This document shows, in pieces, positions 1-8,335 of a stretch of DNA of 20,035 nt (position 1 is its first letter; each line of letters opens with the position of its first letter). Under the pieces are notes generated by a model. It did no database searches. It was not told the origin of the DNA and worked only from the letters and a program-made list of their open reading frames with translations. The position numbers and the translations under genes are program-made. This DNA comes from Rhodospirillales bacterium (lineage in GTDB: Bacteria > Pseudomonadota > Alphaproteobacteria > Rhodospirillales > Defluviicoccaceae). Location: positions 1-20,035 of the forward strand of contig JAHCKI010000009.1 in the NCBI GenBank assembly GCA_026125865.1, written 5' to 3'.

Positions 1-11
1 GATTTTCTCAC

Positions 12-194
12 TTAATCGGCACCGGAGGCTTCGACTGTTCCGAGCGGGTCATCTTCGACCAAGTCGGCGGCATTCAGATACAAGCTGACGAATCGGTCGA
101 CACGCTCGGACGAACCCTCGTCAGGCCCGCGGACGGTGCGAAACAGTTCAGCGGCGTCACGAAGAAGTTTGGCGGCAAGCTCGGCATGAGTCAT
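12..194 (-). CDS. Small hypothetical protein, 60 aa
   Basis: This short, mostly helical, acidic-ended protein begins MTHAELAAKLLRDAAELFRT and has no signal peptide or membrane segment. I chose the ATG at 194 rather than the longer in-frame start at 233 because an AGGAAGGA-type ribosome binding site lies just upstream on the minus strand. The N-terminal pattern (AELAAKLLRDAAELFR, then a VSLYLNAADLVEDDPLGTV stretch) resembles short conserved hypothetical proteins that I recall from Rhodospirillales, but I cannot name a family or function. It is a single gene reading toward the left edge. The next gene upstream (the HIT protein) is separated from it by a terminator hairpin at 431-460. Confidence 0.6.
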   Translation of the reverse strand: MTHAELAAKLLRDAAELFRTVRGPDEGSSERVDRFVSLYLNAADLVEDDPLGTVEASGAD

Positions 195-430
195 GTTTGG
201 ATCCTTCCTTGTCCGCCCGAACCGGCGCGGCAAGGTCCATGGGTTGCGTCCGAACCACTTGCTGCGTCGTAAGTCGCTTCAATGGTGGCGGCGAAGAAAG
301 ACCATACAAACACAGGCGTCACCGCCCCGTAAACTCGTGATTGCAGATCGGCTAAAGCATGATGCGATTTGGCTCGATCGGCCTAATCTCATGGTCGTTC
401 TCCATGTCATTGATTTCTAGAAGAAAACCC
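195..430. other. Intergenic region upstream of the small gene
   Basis: No supported gene was seen in these roughly 235 bp. An open frame on the plus strand (193-420) encodes an arginine- and tryptophan-rich string with no family resemblance or ribosome binding site, so I treat it as non-coding. The stretch should contain the minus-strand promoter of the small gene, but no convincing -35/-10 pair could be picked. Confidence 0.4.
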
Positions 431-460
431 ATGCGATCAAGTGATATAACTTGATCGCAT
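431..460 (-). terminator. Hairpin terminator of the HIT gene
   Basis: A perfect 12-bp inverted repeat (ATGCGATCAAGT / ACTTGATCGCAT) flanks a 6-nt loop (GATATA). On the minus strand the hairpin is followed by GGGTTTTCTT and lies 15 bp after the HIT stop codon, as expected for an intrinsic terminator. On the plus strand it is followed by TTTT, so it could work in both directions, although no plus-strand gene precedes it. Confidence 0.75.
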
Positions 461-475
461 TTTGCTCCAGCGAAA

Positions 476-892
476 TCAGATAAAACCTTGGATGCGTTTC
501 GCCAGAATGGCGATCGCGTCCATGTCTCCCGGCTGCAGGCCCCAGTTCAGCCGCAACCCATCGTCCTCGCCCCGTGGCAATACATGCCAATGGAAATGCA
601 TCACCGATTGCGCCGCGCCGGGACCATTGGCTTGCACGATGTTGAGGCCATGGGGGGCGAGCGCCTTCTGTACCGCCGTCGCCACCAACTTGACGGCGGC
701 TACCGAGCCCGCCAGCCAATCATCGGGTATGGTGAGCAGGTCCGCCGCATGAAATTTGGGAATAACGAGGCAATGACCGGGATTGGCCGGGTTTATGTCC
801 ATGAACGCCAGGTTTCGGTCATTTTCGTAAACCTTGAAGCAAGGCACCTCGGTTCGGATTATTTTGCAGAAGATACAATCGTCTACGAGCAT
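476..892 (-). CDS. HIT family nucleotide hydrolase/transferase
   Basis: A 138-residue histidine-triad protein, the usual size for single-domain HIT proteins (Hint/HinT-like nucleotide-phosphate hydrolases acting in the cytosol). The catalytic triad is visible as HFHWHVLP (H99, H101, H103). An N-terminal CIFC (C6, C9) together with H48 and H99 forms the zinc site typical of the CIFCKI subgroup. The loop NGPGAAQSV before the triad matches the family's NxGxxAGQ-type motif. The ATG at 892 was chosen over an upstream in-frame start at 967 because AGGGAGGGA lies about 8 nt upstream and the family begins directly before CIFC. It is monocistronic, with a hairpin terminator at 431-460. The physiological substrate is not evident; AMP-linked conjugates are the family norm. 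Confidence 0.93.
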   Translation of the reverse strand: MLVDDCIFCKIIRTEVPCFKVYENDRNLAFMDINPANPGHCLVIPKFHAADLLTIPDDWLAGSVAAVKLVATAVQKALAPHGLNIVQANGPGAAQSVMHFHWHVLPRGEDDGLRLNWGLQPGDMDAIAILAKRIQGFI

Positions 893-1096
893 TGTGGCAT
901 TCCCTCCCTTTGGCTTCGTGGGCGCATAAGCCGCACAGGACAAAAAATCCCAGGCAGGCTTGCTCACCCAGATACCTCTTTTGGCGCAATCCCTTACCTC
1001 AAATTAGGCAAGACCCCGCCGAGTCAACACATTTGCGGTTGGCGTCGTCCCGGGTATGCTGGACTGGAACTGTGACCGGAACAAGAACCGTTTGAG

Positions 1097-1957
1097 ATGC
1101 TTGCGAGCGCAGCACAGACCTTGAACACCTCTCCATCCGCCGAGACACTCAGCTTCCGCTGTTTCGACCTGACCATCGGAATACGGTCGGACAACACCCA
1201 GGTTGTCGATGCCGTTATCCAGCGGCTCCCTTCTTGCTGGCAACAGGGTGAACCGCAGACATTCGATGCGGTGTTCGAACTCACGCAAAACCGGGGAGAG
1301 TCCGGCGCCGGCGCAGTCGATGCCTGGACACTGTCGATGGACGGCAAGATGCTCCTGTGCACCGCCGACGAGGCCCTGCTCCTGCGATCCTTCGAGAACG
1401 CGTTGCACTTGGCCGTTTCCGCCTATTCGCGCCGCTACGTCTTTGTTCGTGCCGGCGTCGTTCGTCATGGCGAAACCGTGATCGTTCTTCCCGGCAAGGA
1501 TGGGTGCGGCAAGACAATGCTTGTGAGCGCCTTGTTGCGGGCGGGCGCTTCGTACTTTTCGGATGCCTTCGCCGTCTTCGATCCGAACGGTCTCGCGCAC
1601 CCCTACCCCGTCCCACTTACCGTCACCGCCACGCCGGATGGCGATCCGGAATCCGTCGCGGTGTCCTATCAGCACCACTACCAGCCGCCGCCAGCACCGG
1701 GACCCTGCGCCATCGGACTGATCGCCACCCTCGATTACCGGCCCGGCGCATCGTGGCGGGTTGACGCATCGACGCCCAAGGAGGCCGCCGTCGCCCTGCT
1801 GTCCAATTCGCTGTTCGTGGGAGCGGCACCGGAGCGGTCCCTGCGGGCGATCGCGGCGGCGTGCGTCGGCATCGACGCCCTCAAGGGAGAACGCGGCGAC
1901 GCCGACGACGCCGCCCGCCGGCTTCTGGCGCATCAGTACGATCCGCATGAGCGGTAA
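1097..1957 (+). CDS. HprK-like serine kinase-related P-loop protein
   Basis: A 286-residue protein with an N-terminal region of about 115 residues, then a strand-Walker A unit: GVVRHGETVIVLPGKD followed by GCGKTML (P-loop around residues 132-141). Shortly after come RAGASYFSDAF (around 148-158). This order (strand, P-loop, then [F/L]SD[D/x]xA) is what HPr kinase/PEP carboxykinase-like domains show. Here the usual second Asp of SDD is Ala (SDA). The C-terminal part is Ala-rich and less diagnostic. There is no ptsH, chvG/chvI or RiPP gene nearby, so it does not sit in the classic alphaproteobacterial hprK context and its substrate is unknown. The ribosome binding site is weak, so the start is moderately certain. 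HprK-related proteins in peptide-modification clusters are the closest alternative. Confidence 0.7.
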   Translation: MLASAAQTLNTSPSAETLSFRCFDLTIGIRSDNTQVVDAVIQRLPSCWQQGEPQTFDAVFELTQNRGESGAGAVDAWTLSMDGKMLLCTADEALLLRSFENALHLAVSAYSRRYVFVRAGVVRHGETVIVLPGKDGCGKTMLVSALLRAGASYFSDAFAVFDPNGLAHPYPVPLTVTATPDGDPESVAVSYQHHYQPPPAPGPCAIGLIATLDYRPGASWRVDASTPKEAAVALLSNSLFVGAAPERSLRAIAAACVGIDALKGERGDADDAARRLLAHQYDPHER

Positions 1958-1986
1958 GGCCCATATAAAAATATACCAACGCTCCC

Positions 1987-2016
1987 TTGCATTCATATCT
2001 CGCAGCGATATATATC
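1987..2016 (+). promoter_or_regulatory. Predicted promoter of the PadR-RND operon
   Basis: TTGCAT at 1987-1992 and TATATC at 2011-2016 are spaced 18 nt apart (17 nt to ATATAT), as expected for a sigma-70 type promoter. The -10 is embedded in the inverted repeats that follow, about 85 bp before the padR-like ATG. Inferred by eye from consensus. Confidence 0.5.
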
Positions 2017-2040
2017 TAGCTGAGATATATCGAAGCGATA
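1995..2040. promoter_or_regulatory. Nested inverted repeats, candidate PadR operator
   Basis: Three overlapping dyads lie here: ATATC-N7-GATAT (1995-2011), ATATATCT-N5-AGATATAT (2010-2030, perfect 8-bp arms) and TATCG-N3-CGATA (2028-2040). The outer units are also near-direct repeats, 12 of 14 bases alike at 1997-2010 and 2027-2040, 30 bp apart or about three helical turns. The sites overlap the predicted -10 element. PadR proteins usually bind AT-rich dyads at their own promoters, so autorepression is the natural inference. Confidence 0.6.
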
Positions 2041-2099
2041 CACAACAACAGCATCCAAGAAATAACAAGAACCGCGATCGGCGACGGAATTCGAGGAAC

Positions 2100-2654
2100 A
2101 TGGACGCAAAAACGCTATGCCTCGGCGTGCTCACACTCGGCGACGCCAGCGGCTACGAGATCAAGAAGCATTTCGAGGAGGGGCCGTTCGCCCATTTTCA
2201 CGCGGCGGGATTCGGCTCGATCTATCCGGCATTGAACGCGCTCCTCCGGGAAGGTCACGTGACCCGCACGGAAACGACCCAAACCGGACGCCCCGACAAG
2301 AAGATTTACAAAATTACCGAGGCGGGACGGAAAGCGTTCCGTCACGCGCTTCACAAGGATCCGGCGCCGGACAGCTATCGCTCGGAAGCCATATTCATGA
2401 TGTTTTTCAGTGACCTCCTCGACGGCGATCAAGTACGGCATGTCTACGATGAGTACCTTGCGAAATATCGCACGCGCGCCGACCGCATGGCGCGGCAGGA
2501 TTCGTGCTCGTGCCAAAACGGTCAACGCTTCGTGCACGGTTTGGGTCTGGCCATCTATCGCGCGGTCGTCTCCTACATGGAACAGAACCGCGGCCTTCTT
2601 CTTGCCCCGCACGCGACCCAGCAAGGGGGTGGCGCGGCATCGGTTGCCGAATAG
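2100..2654 (+). CDS. PadR family transcriptional regulator
   Basis: A 184-residue protein with an N-terminal PadR winged-helix domain (about residues 4-82): ASGYEIKKHFEEG, the hallmark GSIYPALNALLREGHV, and the wing TGRPDKKIYKITEAGRKAF. The C-terminal half is the helical dimerisation region. It contains a small cysteine pair (CSC near residue 137) and ends in a low-complexity tail. The ATG at 2100 follows GAGGA at short spacing and puts the winged helix at the very N-terminus, as in the family, so the longer frame upstream is rejected. It is 27 bp upstream of the membrane-fusion protein gene and is presumably the ligand-sensing repressor of the efflux operon. The dyads at 1995-2040 are the likely operator. 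Confidence 0.93.
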   Translation: MDAKTLCLGVLTLGDASGYEIKKHFEEGPFAHFHAAGFGSIYPALNALLREGHVTRTETTQTGRPDKKIYKITEAGRKAFRHALHKDPAPDSYRSEAIFMMFFSDLLDGDQVRHVYDEYLAKYRTRADRMARQDSCSCQNGQRFVHGLGLAIYRAVVSYMEQNRGLLLAPHATQQGGGAASVAE

Positions 2655-2681
2655 CCGGCAGTTGACGAGGATCATCCCAGC

Positions 2682-3800
2682 ATGAAACGCACCTATGTGA
2701 TTGCCGGTGCCATCGCCCTCGCCGTAGTCGCTTGGCTGGCAACGGGCCTCCTGGAACGCGAAAACGAGCCGGCCAAAGCGAATACCGAAGCACCCTCGGA
2801 GGTGACGACCGGAGATGATGCGGAGGCGGAAGCAGCACCGGCCGTGCAGGTCCGTACCGTCGAGGCCACGCCCCACGAACGCCGTCTGACCCTGTTCGGT
2901 CGAACCGAAGTGGGCCGCGCGGTGAAGGTTCGCGCCGAGACCGCCGGTCGCGTGACCGAGCAAGTCGTCCGCAAAGGTCAGTGGGTCGACGCCGGTGATG
3001 TGATCGCCCGCCTCAGCATGGACGACCGCGAAGCGATGCTTCGCGAGGCAGAGGCCATGGTTGTGCAATGGGAGAAGAAGTTCGAGGCGACCCAGAAATT
3101 GTCTCAGTCCGGTTTTCAGTCGGACGTTCGCAAGTCCGAAGACTGGGCGGCGTTGCAGGGAGCCCAAGCAAGGCTCGCGGCCGCCAAGTTGGACATTGAA
3201 CGCACTAAAATCCGGGCGCCCTTTCGCGGTGTCGTGGAGGAATTTCCCGCGGAAGTCGGGGATTTCTTGGACAAGCATGATCCCATCGCCACCGTCGCCG
3301 ACATGGACCCCATCAAACTGGTCGCCGACGTACCTGAGCGCGACGTCGGCAATATCAAGGAAGGCAGCCTAGCGGACATCCGTCTGATCACCGGTCGGGA
3401 ACTGCAAGGTACCATCCGTTTCGTTGCCCGCATGGGTTTCAGTACAACACGAACTTTTCGTGTCGAAATTGTCGCGGACAATCCTGATGGCGCCATAGGA
3501 CAAGGCATAACCGCCAAGGTTTCACTCCCACTTGGAACGGAGTTGGCGCACCGCGTATCGCCGTCGATCCTCACGCTCGACGAATCGGGGAAAGTCGGCG
3601 TTAAAATCGTCGACGAAGACGACCATGTGGCCTTCAAACCGGTGCAGATCATTGACGACACACCAGAAGGCATGTGGCTTGCCGGCCTGCCGCAACGGGT
3701 AACCATCATCACCGTCGGCCAGGAGTTCGTTCGGAGTGGCCAGCGGGTCCAGCCCGTGCCGGCGCTGGACGCCGCCGCGGGTGTGGGAGGTTCCTCCTGA
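2682..3800 (+). CDS. RND efflux periplasmic adaptor (HlyD/MFP family)
   Basis: A 372-residue membrane-fusion protein. An N-terminal anchor or uncleaved signal (residues 5-23) precedes an acidic Ala/Glu-rich linker. The two halves of a biotinyl-lipoyl-like domain (VRAETAGRVTEQVVRKGQWV near 85-105, and IRAPFRGVVEEFPAEVGDFL near 175-195) flank a short helical hairpin, followed by the beta-barrel and membrane-proximal domains. The protein would bridge the inner-membrane permease and an outer-membrane channel; no channel gene is present in the window. GAGGA precedes the ATG. The stop overlaps the permease ATG by one base (TGATG), indicating translational coupling. The exported substrate cannot be read from the sequence. 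Confidence 0.93.
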   Translation: MKRTYVIAGAIALAVVAWLATGLLERENEPAKANTEAPSEVTTGDDAEAEAAPAVQVRTVEATPHERRLTLFGRTEVGRAVKVRAETAGRVTEQVVRKGQWVDAGDVIARLSMDDREAMLREAEAMVVQWEKKFEATQKLSQSGFQSDVRKSEDWAALQGAQARLAAAKLDIERTKIRAPFRGVVEEFPAEVGDFLDKHDPIATVADMDPIKLVADVPERDVGNIKEGSLADIRLITGRELQGTIRFVARMGFSTTRTFRVEIVADNPDGAIGQGITAKVSLPLGTELAHRVSPSILTLDESGKVGVKIVDEDDHVAFKPVQIIDDTPEGMWLAGLPQRVTIITVGQEFVRSGQRVQPVPALDAAAGVGGSS

Positions 3801-6800
3801 TGCCGCTCATCGATACCGCCCTGGTCCGCTCCCGCACTGTCCTGTCGCTGCTGGTCCTGGTGCTCATCGCCGGCACGATCGCTTTCATGGAAATCCCCAA
3901 GGAATCGGAACCGGATATCAACATTCCGATCATCTATGTTGCCATGAGCCATGAGGGTATCTCGCCAGAAGACGCCGAGCGGCTGCTGATCCGCCCGATG
4001 GAAGAGGAATTGCGCACCATCGAGGGCGTCAAGGAGATGCGATCCAAAGGCTCCGAGGGCAGCGCCTATGTGCTGTTGGAGTTCGAGGCCGGGTTCGATG
4101 TCGACGCCGCCTTACAGGACGTTCGCGATAAAGTGGATCTCGCCAAGCCGGAGTTGCCGGAGGAAACCGACGAACCGACGGTCCACGAGGTCAATTTCAG
4201 TCTTTTCCCGGTGGTGGTGGTCATTCTGTCGGGCGACGTGCCCGAGCGCACCCTCCTTCGCCTGGCGCGCGACCTGCGCGATGAAATCGAATCCATCTCC
4301 AGCGTCCTCAACGCGGAAATCGCCGGAGACCGCGAGGAAATGGTCGAGATTCTGATCGATCCATTCGCGGTGGAAAGCTACGGGCTTACGCCCGATGACG
4401 CCTTTCGGATCGTGCAGAACAGCAACCTTCTGGTCGCGGCCGGCGCCCAGGACACCGGTCTCGGCCGGTTCAGCGTCAAAGTGCCGGGCCTGCTCGAAAC
4501 AGCCAATGATATTCAAGAACTGCCCATCGGTGTCGACGGTGACGCCGTTGTTCGCGTGCTCGATATTGCCGAGGTGCGCCGCACCTTCAAGGACCCGGAA
4601 GGGTTCGCCCGCGTCAATGGCCAGCCGGCGATCGCCCTGGAGGTATCGAAGCGTTCGGGCGAGAACCTGATCGAGACGGTGGATCGGGTGCGCGCCGTCG
4701 TCGCCGAGGAACGTAACGCCTGGCCGGAGGCGCTGCAGAAAGCGGTACAGGTTTCGTTCATCCAAGACAAGTCCGATGAAATCCGCACGATGCTGAACGA
4801 CCTGCAGAACAGCGTGCTGTTCGCGGTGCTGTTGGTCATGATCGTGGTCGTCGCGGCGCTGGGAACCCGCTCGGCGACCCTTGTGGGCATCGCCATTCCG
4901 GGATCGTTTTTGGCCAGCATTCTGGTGCTGCAAGCGCTGGGACTCACCATCAATATCGTTGTCCTGTTCTCGCTGATCCTCGCTGTCGGCATGCTGGTTG
5001 ACGGCGCCATCGTCGTCACCGAACTCGCCGATCGCAAAATGGTGGAAGGCGAACCCCGTCGCCGAGCCTATGCGCTCGCCGCCAAACGCATGGCCTGGCC
5101 CATCATCGCCTCAACCGCCACCACCCTCGCGGCCTTCCTGCCCCTTCTGTTCTGGCCCGGAGTTGTCGGCGAATTCATGAAATACTTGCCGATCACGCTG
5201 CTTGCCACCCTTTCAGCCTCGCTGCTGATGGCATTGGTGTTCGTTCCGACACTCGGCGCCTTCATCGGTAAACCCGGCACCGCCGATCCCGAGACCATGA
5301 AAAGCCTCGCCGGATCGGAAAGCGGCGACTTCAGTCACATCCATGGATTTACGGCATGGTACCTGCGGTTACTGCAAGTCGCTCTGCGCCATCCCGGCAA
5401 GGTCCTGCTCGTATCCGTCATGATGCTGGTCGCCGTGCAGGCCACCTACGCCGCGTTCGGGCGAGGGGTCGAGTTCTTTCCGGACGTGGAACCGGAGATT
5501 GCCAAGTTGCAGGTACGCGCCCGCGGCAATCTTTCGGCCCACGAAAAGGACGCGCTGATGCAAGATGTCGAACGGCGCATCCTGGATATGGACGAGTTCG
5601 TGGCCGTGTACTCCCGCACCGGCACGCCGGAACGCAGCGAGGAAGCGGAAGACATCATCGGCACCATTACGCTGGAATTCGTCGACTGGGAAACACGCCG
5701 TCCGGCCAAGCAGATTTTGGCGGAAGTCAAGGATCGTACGGCTGATATCGCCGGCATTTTCGTGGATCCACGCGAGGAAGAGGCCGGTCCGCCGGTCGGC
5801 AAGCCGGTGCAACTTGAGCTGTCATCGCGCTATCCGGAGCTGTTGCAGCCGGCGGTCGAAAAAGTGCTGGCGAAACTTCCGGAGATCGGCGACCTGATCA
5901 ACATCGAAGACAGCCGGCCGCTTCCGGGTATCGATTGGGAGCTGGATATCGATCGCGCCCAGGCCGCCACCTGGCATTGACGTGGCGACCTTGGGACGGC
6001 GCAGATGGTGACGACCGGCATCAAGGCCGGCGAGTATCGCCCTAACGACACCGACGACGAGATCGACATTCGCGTCCGCTATCCGAGGAGAACCGCACCG
6101 TCGACATGCTGTACGAAATGCGGCCTAACACGCCGGAGGAGCGGAGCCCATGGGCAGCTTTGCCGAACTCAAAGCGAAAACCACGGGTCAGCGCCGTCAG
6201 CTGGAACTGACAGCCGCCGGGTCATGACCATCAAGGCCGCCGACGTGAGCGAAGGTGTCTCGCCGACGACAAGGTGCGGCAAATCCAGACCTGGCTGACC
6301 ACCGATGCCCATATGGACCCGCGGGTCGATATCCGCTTCAAAGGCGAAGACGAGGAACAGAAAAAGGCGCAGGCGTTCCTGTCCAAGGCGTTCGCCTATG
6401 CCATCTTTCTCATGGCCGTCATTCTGGTGACCCAGTTCAACCGGTTCTATTCGGCGTTCCTGATCCTCTCCGCCGTCATCATGTCGACCATCGGTGTGTT
6501 CATCGGTCTCCTGGTCACCAATCAGCCGTTCGGGATCGTCATGGGCGGCATCGGCGTCATCGCGCTCGCTGGCATCGTCGTCAACAACAACATCGTACTG
6601 ATCGACACATACGACCGACTGGTGAAAACGTCCGCCACGCCCCTGGACGCCATCCTCCGCACCGGCGCGCAACGCCTGCGGCCGGTGATGCTGACCACCA
6701 TAACCACCGTGCTCGGACTGTTGCCGATGATGTTCGGGGTCAACATCGACTTCGTCGCCCGTCATGTCACCGTTGGCGCTCCGGCGACCCAGTGGTGGTC

Positions 6801-6966
6801 GCAATTGGCGACCGCCATCGTCTTCGGCCTCGTCTTCTCCACGGCACTGACCCTGGTGGTCACGCCCTCGGCGCTGATGCTGAAAGCCAACATCAGCGCC
6901 TGGCGACACCGCCGCCAAGCCAAGAACCTCAACCTGGTCGACGAGTTACCGCAAGCGGCGGAGTGA
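3800..6966 (+). pseudogene. RND efflux permease gene, frameshifted between 5971 and 6260
   Basis: This is an inner-membrane RND pump of about 1,055 codons if repaired, the normal family length. The intact first 726 codons (to the TGA at 5978-5980) include TM1 (RTVLSLLVLVLIAGTIAFME), the first periplasmic porter domains, and TM2-6 with GMLVDGAIVVTEL in TM4, where the single Asp is the expected proton-relay residue in this subgroup. The second periplasmic loop then falls apart. Between 5971 and 6260 the homologous reading (VTTGIKAGEYRPNDTDDEID, then DMLYEMRPNTP, then SFAELKAK, then RRVMTIKA) moves through all three frames at about six sites. From about 6262 it continues in one frame to the stop at 6966. 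Each site can be explained by small losses, mostly of one base. The ATG at 3800 is coupled to the adaptor stop. The gene is either a recent pseudogene or intact with local sequence errors. Confidence 0.85.
6274..6966 (+). CDS. RND permease C-terminal fragment (TM8-TM12)
   Basis: This open segment is the 3' part of the broken RND gene, not an independent gene. It opens at a GTG that is simply an internal Val codon (KVRQIQTWL in the repaired protein). It carries the C-terminal membrane half: AFAYAIFLMAVILVTQFNRF, a loop, GVIALAGIVVNNNIVLIDTY (the TM10 region, with Asn where AcrB-type pumps have Lys), then RLRPVMLTTITTVLGLLPMM and a final helix. The protein ends in a basic tail (RHRRQAK). There is no ribosome binding site at 6274. 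It converges on the DUF1428 gene with a 36-bp gap and no obvious terminator. Confidence 0.75.
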   Translation: MRQIQTWLTTDAHMDPRVDIRFKGEDEEQKKAQAFLSKAFAYAIFLMAVILVTQFNRFYSAFLILSAVIMSTIGVFIGLLVTNQPFGIVMGGIGVIALAGIVVNNNIVLIDTYDRLVKTSATPLDAILRTGAQRLRPVMLTTITTVLGLLPMMFGVNIDFVARHVTVGAPATQWWSQLATAIVFGLVFSTALTLVVTPSALMLKANISAWRHRRQAKNLNLVDELPQAAE

Positions 6967-7002
6967 CGGCAGCGGACACCGTGTGGGGGCTTGGGGCTCG
7001 GA

Positions 7003-7356
7003 TCAAGCCTGCAGCAAGACTTCGAAGCCGCCGAAGATCATCCGGCTTCCGTCGAACGGCATGGTTTGGGTTTGTTCGGCCAATTCCGGGTCTTGCATGA
7101 TCTTCTGCCAGCCCGCGTCCCTGGTTTCCTTGGATGGCCACGCGATCCACGAGAAAACCACCGTTTCCTCGGGTTTCCGCATGACCGCCGTGTGCAGGGA
7201 ATTGATCTTGCCCTCGGGGATGTCGTTGCCCCAGCACTCGGTGAGGGACAGGGCGCCATACTTCTTGAAAATCGCGGCGGCCTTCTCCGCATGCGCCTTG
7301 TATTCCGCCTTGTTGGCCGTCGGTACCGCACAGACGACGCCGTCGATATAGGTCAT
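7003..7356 (-). CDS. DUF1428 family protein (YbaA-like)
   Basis: A 117-residue cytosolic protein with the family pattern: MTYIDGVVCAVPTANKAEY, then FKKYGALSLTECWGNDIPEG, VVFSWIAWPSKETRDAGW and a closing MPFDGSRMIFGGF. DUF1428 proteins have a ferredoxin-like alpha/beta-barrel fold like small monooxygenases and stress-response dimers; no reaction is established. It is the last gene of a minus-strand run, 15 bp after the VOC gene, with GGAGAA-type spacing before its ATG. It is probably co-transcribed with the TetR gene. Confidence 0.9.
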   Translation of the reverse strand: MTYIDGVVCAVPTANKAEYKAHAEKAAAIFKKYGALSLTECWGNDIPEGKINSLHTAVMRKPEETVVFSWIAWPSKETRDAGWQKIMQDPELAEQTQTMPFDGSRMIFGGFEVLLQA

Positions 7357-7371
7357 GGGCGTTCTCCTCTG

Positions 7372-7842
7372 CTATCCGTTGAATGCCGCTTCCAGCGCGG
7401 CGATATGGATCTTCTTCATCGTCATCATGGCCGCGCGGGCGCGGGCGGCGGCTTCTGTATTGTCGTGACTGATGAGTTCAACAAGGCGCTTCGGAACGAT
7501 CTGCCAGGAAACGCCATACTTGTCTTTCAGCCATGCGCACCTGCCTTCCTCACCGCCATCGGCAAGCAGCGCGTTCCACAACCTGTCGGTCTCCGCTTGA
7601 TGCTCCGTCAAAACGCTGATCGACGCAGCCTCGTTCGGCTTGAACATGGGACCGCCGTTGAGGATCATCATCGGCGCGCCCGCCAGCGTGAATTCGACGA
7701 CGAGCGGCTCGCCATCGCCTTGAGGTCCGAACACACCGTCGATCCGGCTATCCGGCAAAAGCGAACAATAGAAGTCGGCGGCTTCTTTTCCGCTGCCGTC
7801 GAACCACCAGCACGTTCGTACCTTCTGCTGCAATCCGCTCAT
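7372..7842 (-). CDS. PhnB-like VOC superfamily protein (3-demethylubiquinone methyltransferase-like)
   Basis: A 156-residue protein with the typical opening of this family, QQKVRTCWWFDGSGKEAADF, then YCSLLPDSRI, VVEFTLAGAPMMILNGGP, the loop LWNALLADGGEEGRCAWLKD and the motif KYGVSWQIVPKRL. A helical tail (ARARAAMMTMKKIHIAALEA) follows, as is usual. Despite the old methyltransferase label, these are glyoxalase/dioxygenase-fold proteins, and their enzymology is poorly defined. The ATG at 7842 was chosen over a far-upstream in-frame start at 8025 because it is preceded by GGGAGC and because the upstream extension would overlap the SRPBCC gene. It lies 19 bp after the SRPBCC stop in the same operon. 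Confidence 0.92.
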   Translation of the reverse strand: MSGLQQKVRTCWWFDGSGKEAADFYCSLLPDSRIDGVFGPQGDGEPLVVEFTLAGAPMMILNGGPMFKPNEAASISVLTEHQAETDRLWNALLADGGEEGRCAWLKDKYGVSWQIVPKRLVELISHDNTEAAARARAAMMTMKKIHIAALEAAFNG

Positions 7843-7861
7843 TGTTCGGGCTCCCGCTTGG

Positions 7862-8335
7862 TTACTTGATGAGGGTTTTTGCGAGTTGATTGAGTTGGTC
7901 GGCAGCGGCGTTCCAGCCGGTCTCGAACCCCATATCCACATGCTGCTTTTTGGCATCTTCCGTGGCGTGACGCGCACTCCAGACCAAGCATGTACGACGG
8001 TCATCGGTGTCGGACAATTCGACAACGCCCGTCATGAAGGAATTCGGCCGCGGCATGTAACCCTCGGAATAGGCATCGGTGAAGATGAGGCGTTCCCGCG
8101 GAACGACCTCCAGAAAACTCCCGACAATTTCGATGCGTTCGCCGTTCGGTCCCGCCATGACGCAGTTCATCCGCCCGCCCGCGCGGACGTCCATATCGGA
8201 CATGGCGAGACGCCACGGCTTGGGACAATACCACTTCATGAACAAATCGTTTTCCGTCCAGCAGCGCCAGACGATGTCACGTGGGGCGTCGATGATCCGC
8301 GTAATGGAGAGGATCAAGTCGGACGTATCTGTCAT
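7862..8335 (-). CDS. SRPBCC / AHSA1-like domain protein
   Basis: A 157-residue START-like fold protein. Recognisable features are SITRIIDAPRDIVWRCWTEN at the N-terminus, the KWYCPKPWRLAMSDMDVRAGGRM segment (split: KWYCPKPW and VRAGGRM), FLEVVPRERLIFTDAY, and the C-terminal helix HVDMGFETGWNAAADQLNQL. Such proteins bind hydrophobic small molecules; the AHSA1 name reflects fold similarity and does not imply Hsp90 activation. Its start overlaps the TetR stop as ATGA, indicating tight translational coupling. It is therefore probably produced in proportion to the regulator's own mRNA and controlled by the operator at 8982-9001. Confidence 0.92.
   Translation of the reverse strand: MTDTSDLILSITRIIDAPRDIVWRCWTENDLFMKWYCPKPWRLAMSDMDVRAGGRMNCVMAGPNGERIEIVGSFLEVVPRERLIFTDAYSEGYMPRPNSFMTGVVELSDTDDRRTCLVWSARHATEDAKKQHVDMGFETGWNAAADQLNQLAKTLIK

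Noticed and set aside
193..420. Plus-strand 75-codon frame upstream of the HIT terminator
   Set aside because: No ribosome binding site or family pattern, and it begins within the 5' end of the opposite-strand small gene.
1004..2134. Long minus-strand open frame (376 codons) over the HprK-like gene
   Set aside because: Arg/Gly-rich string without domain signals, antisense to a gene with a clear P-loop. It is a GC-rich shadow frame.
2115..3278. Minus-strand open frame of 387 codons over padR and the adaptor gene
   Set aside because: Antisense to two well-recognised genes and has no coherent protein pattern.
4112..4933. Minus-strand open frame of 273 codons inside the RND gene
   Set aside because: The RND reading on the other strand is unambiguous; this is the complement of its porter domain.
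6169..6918. Minus-strand 249-codon frame rich in D, H, Q and G
   Set aside because: Low-complexity composition, antisense to RND transmembrane helices 8-12.
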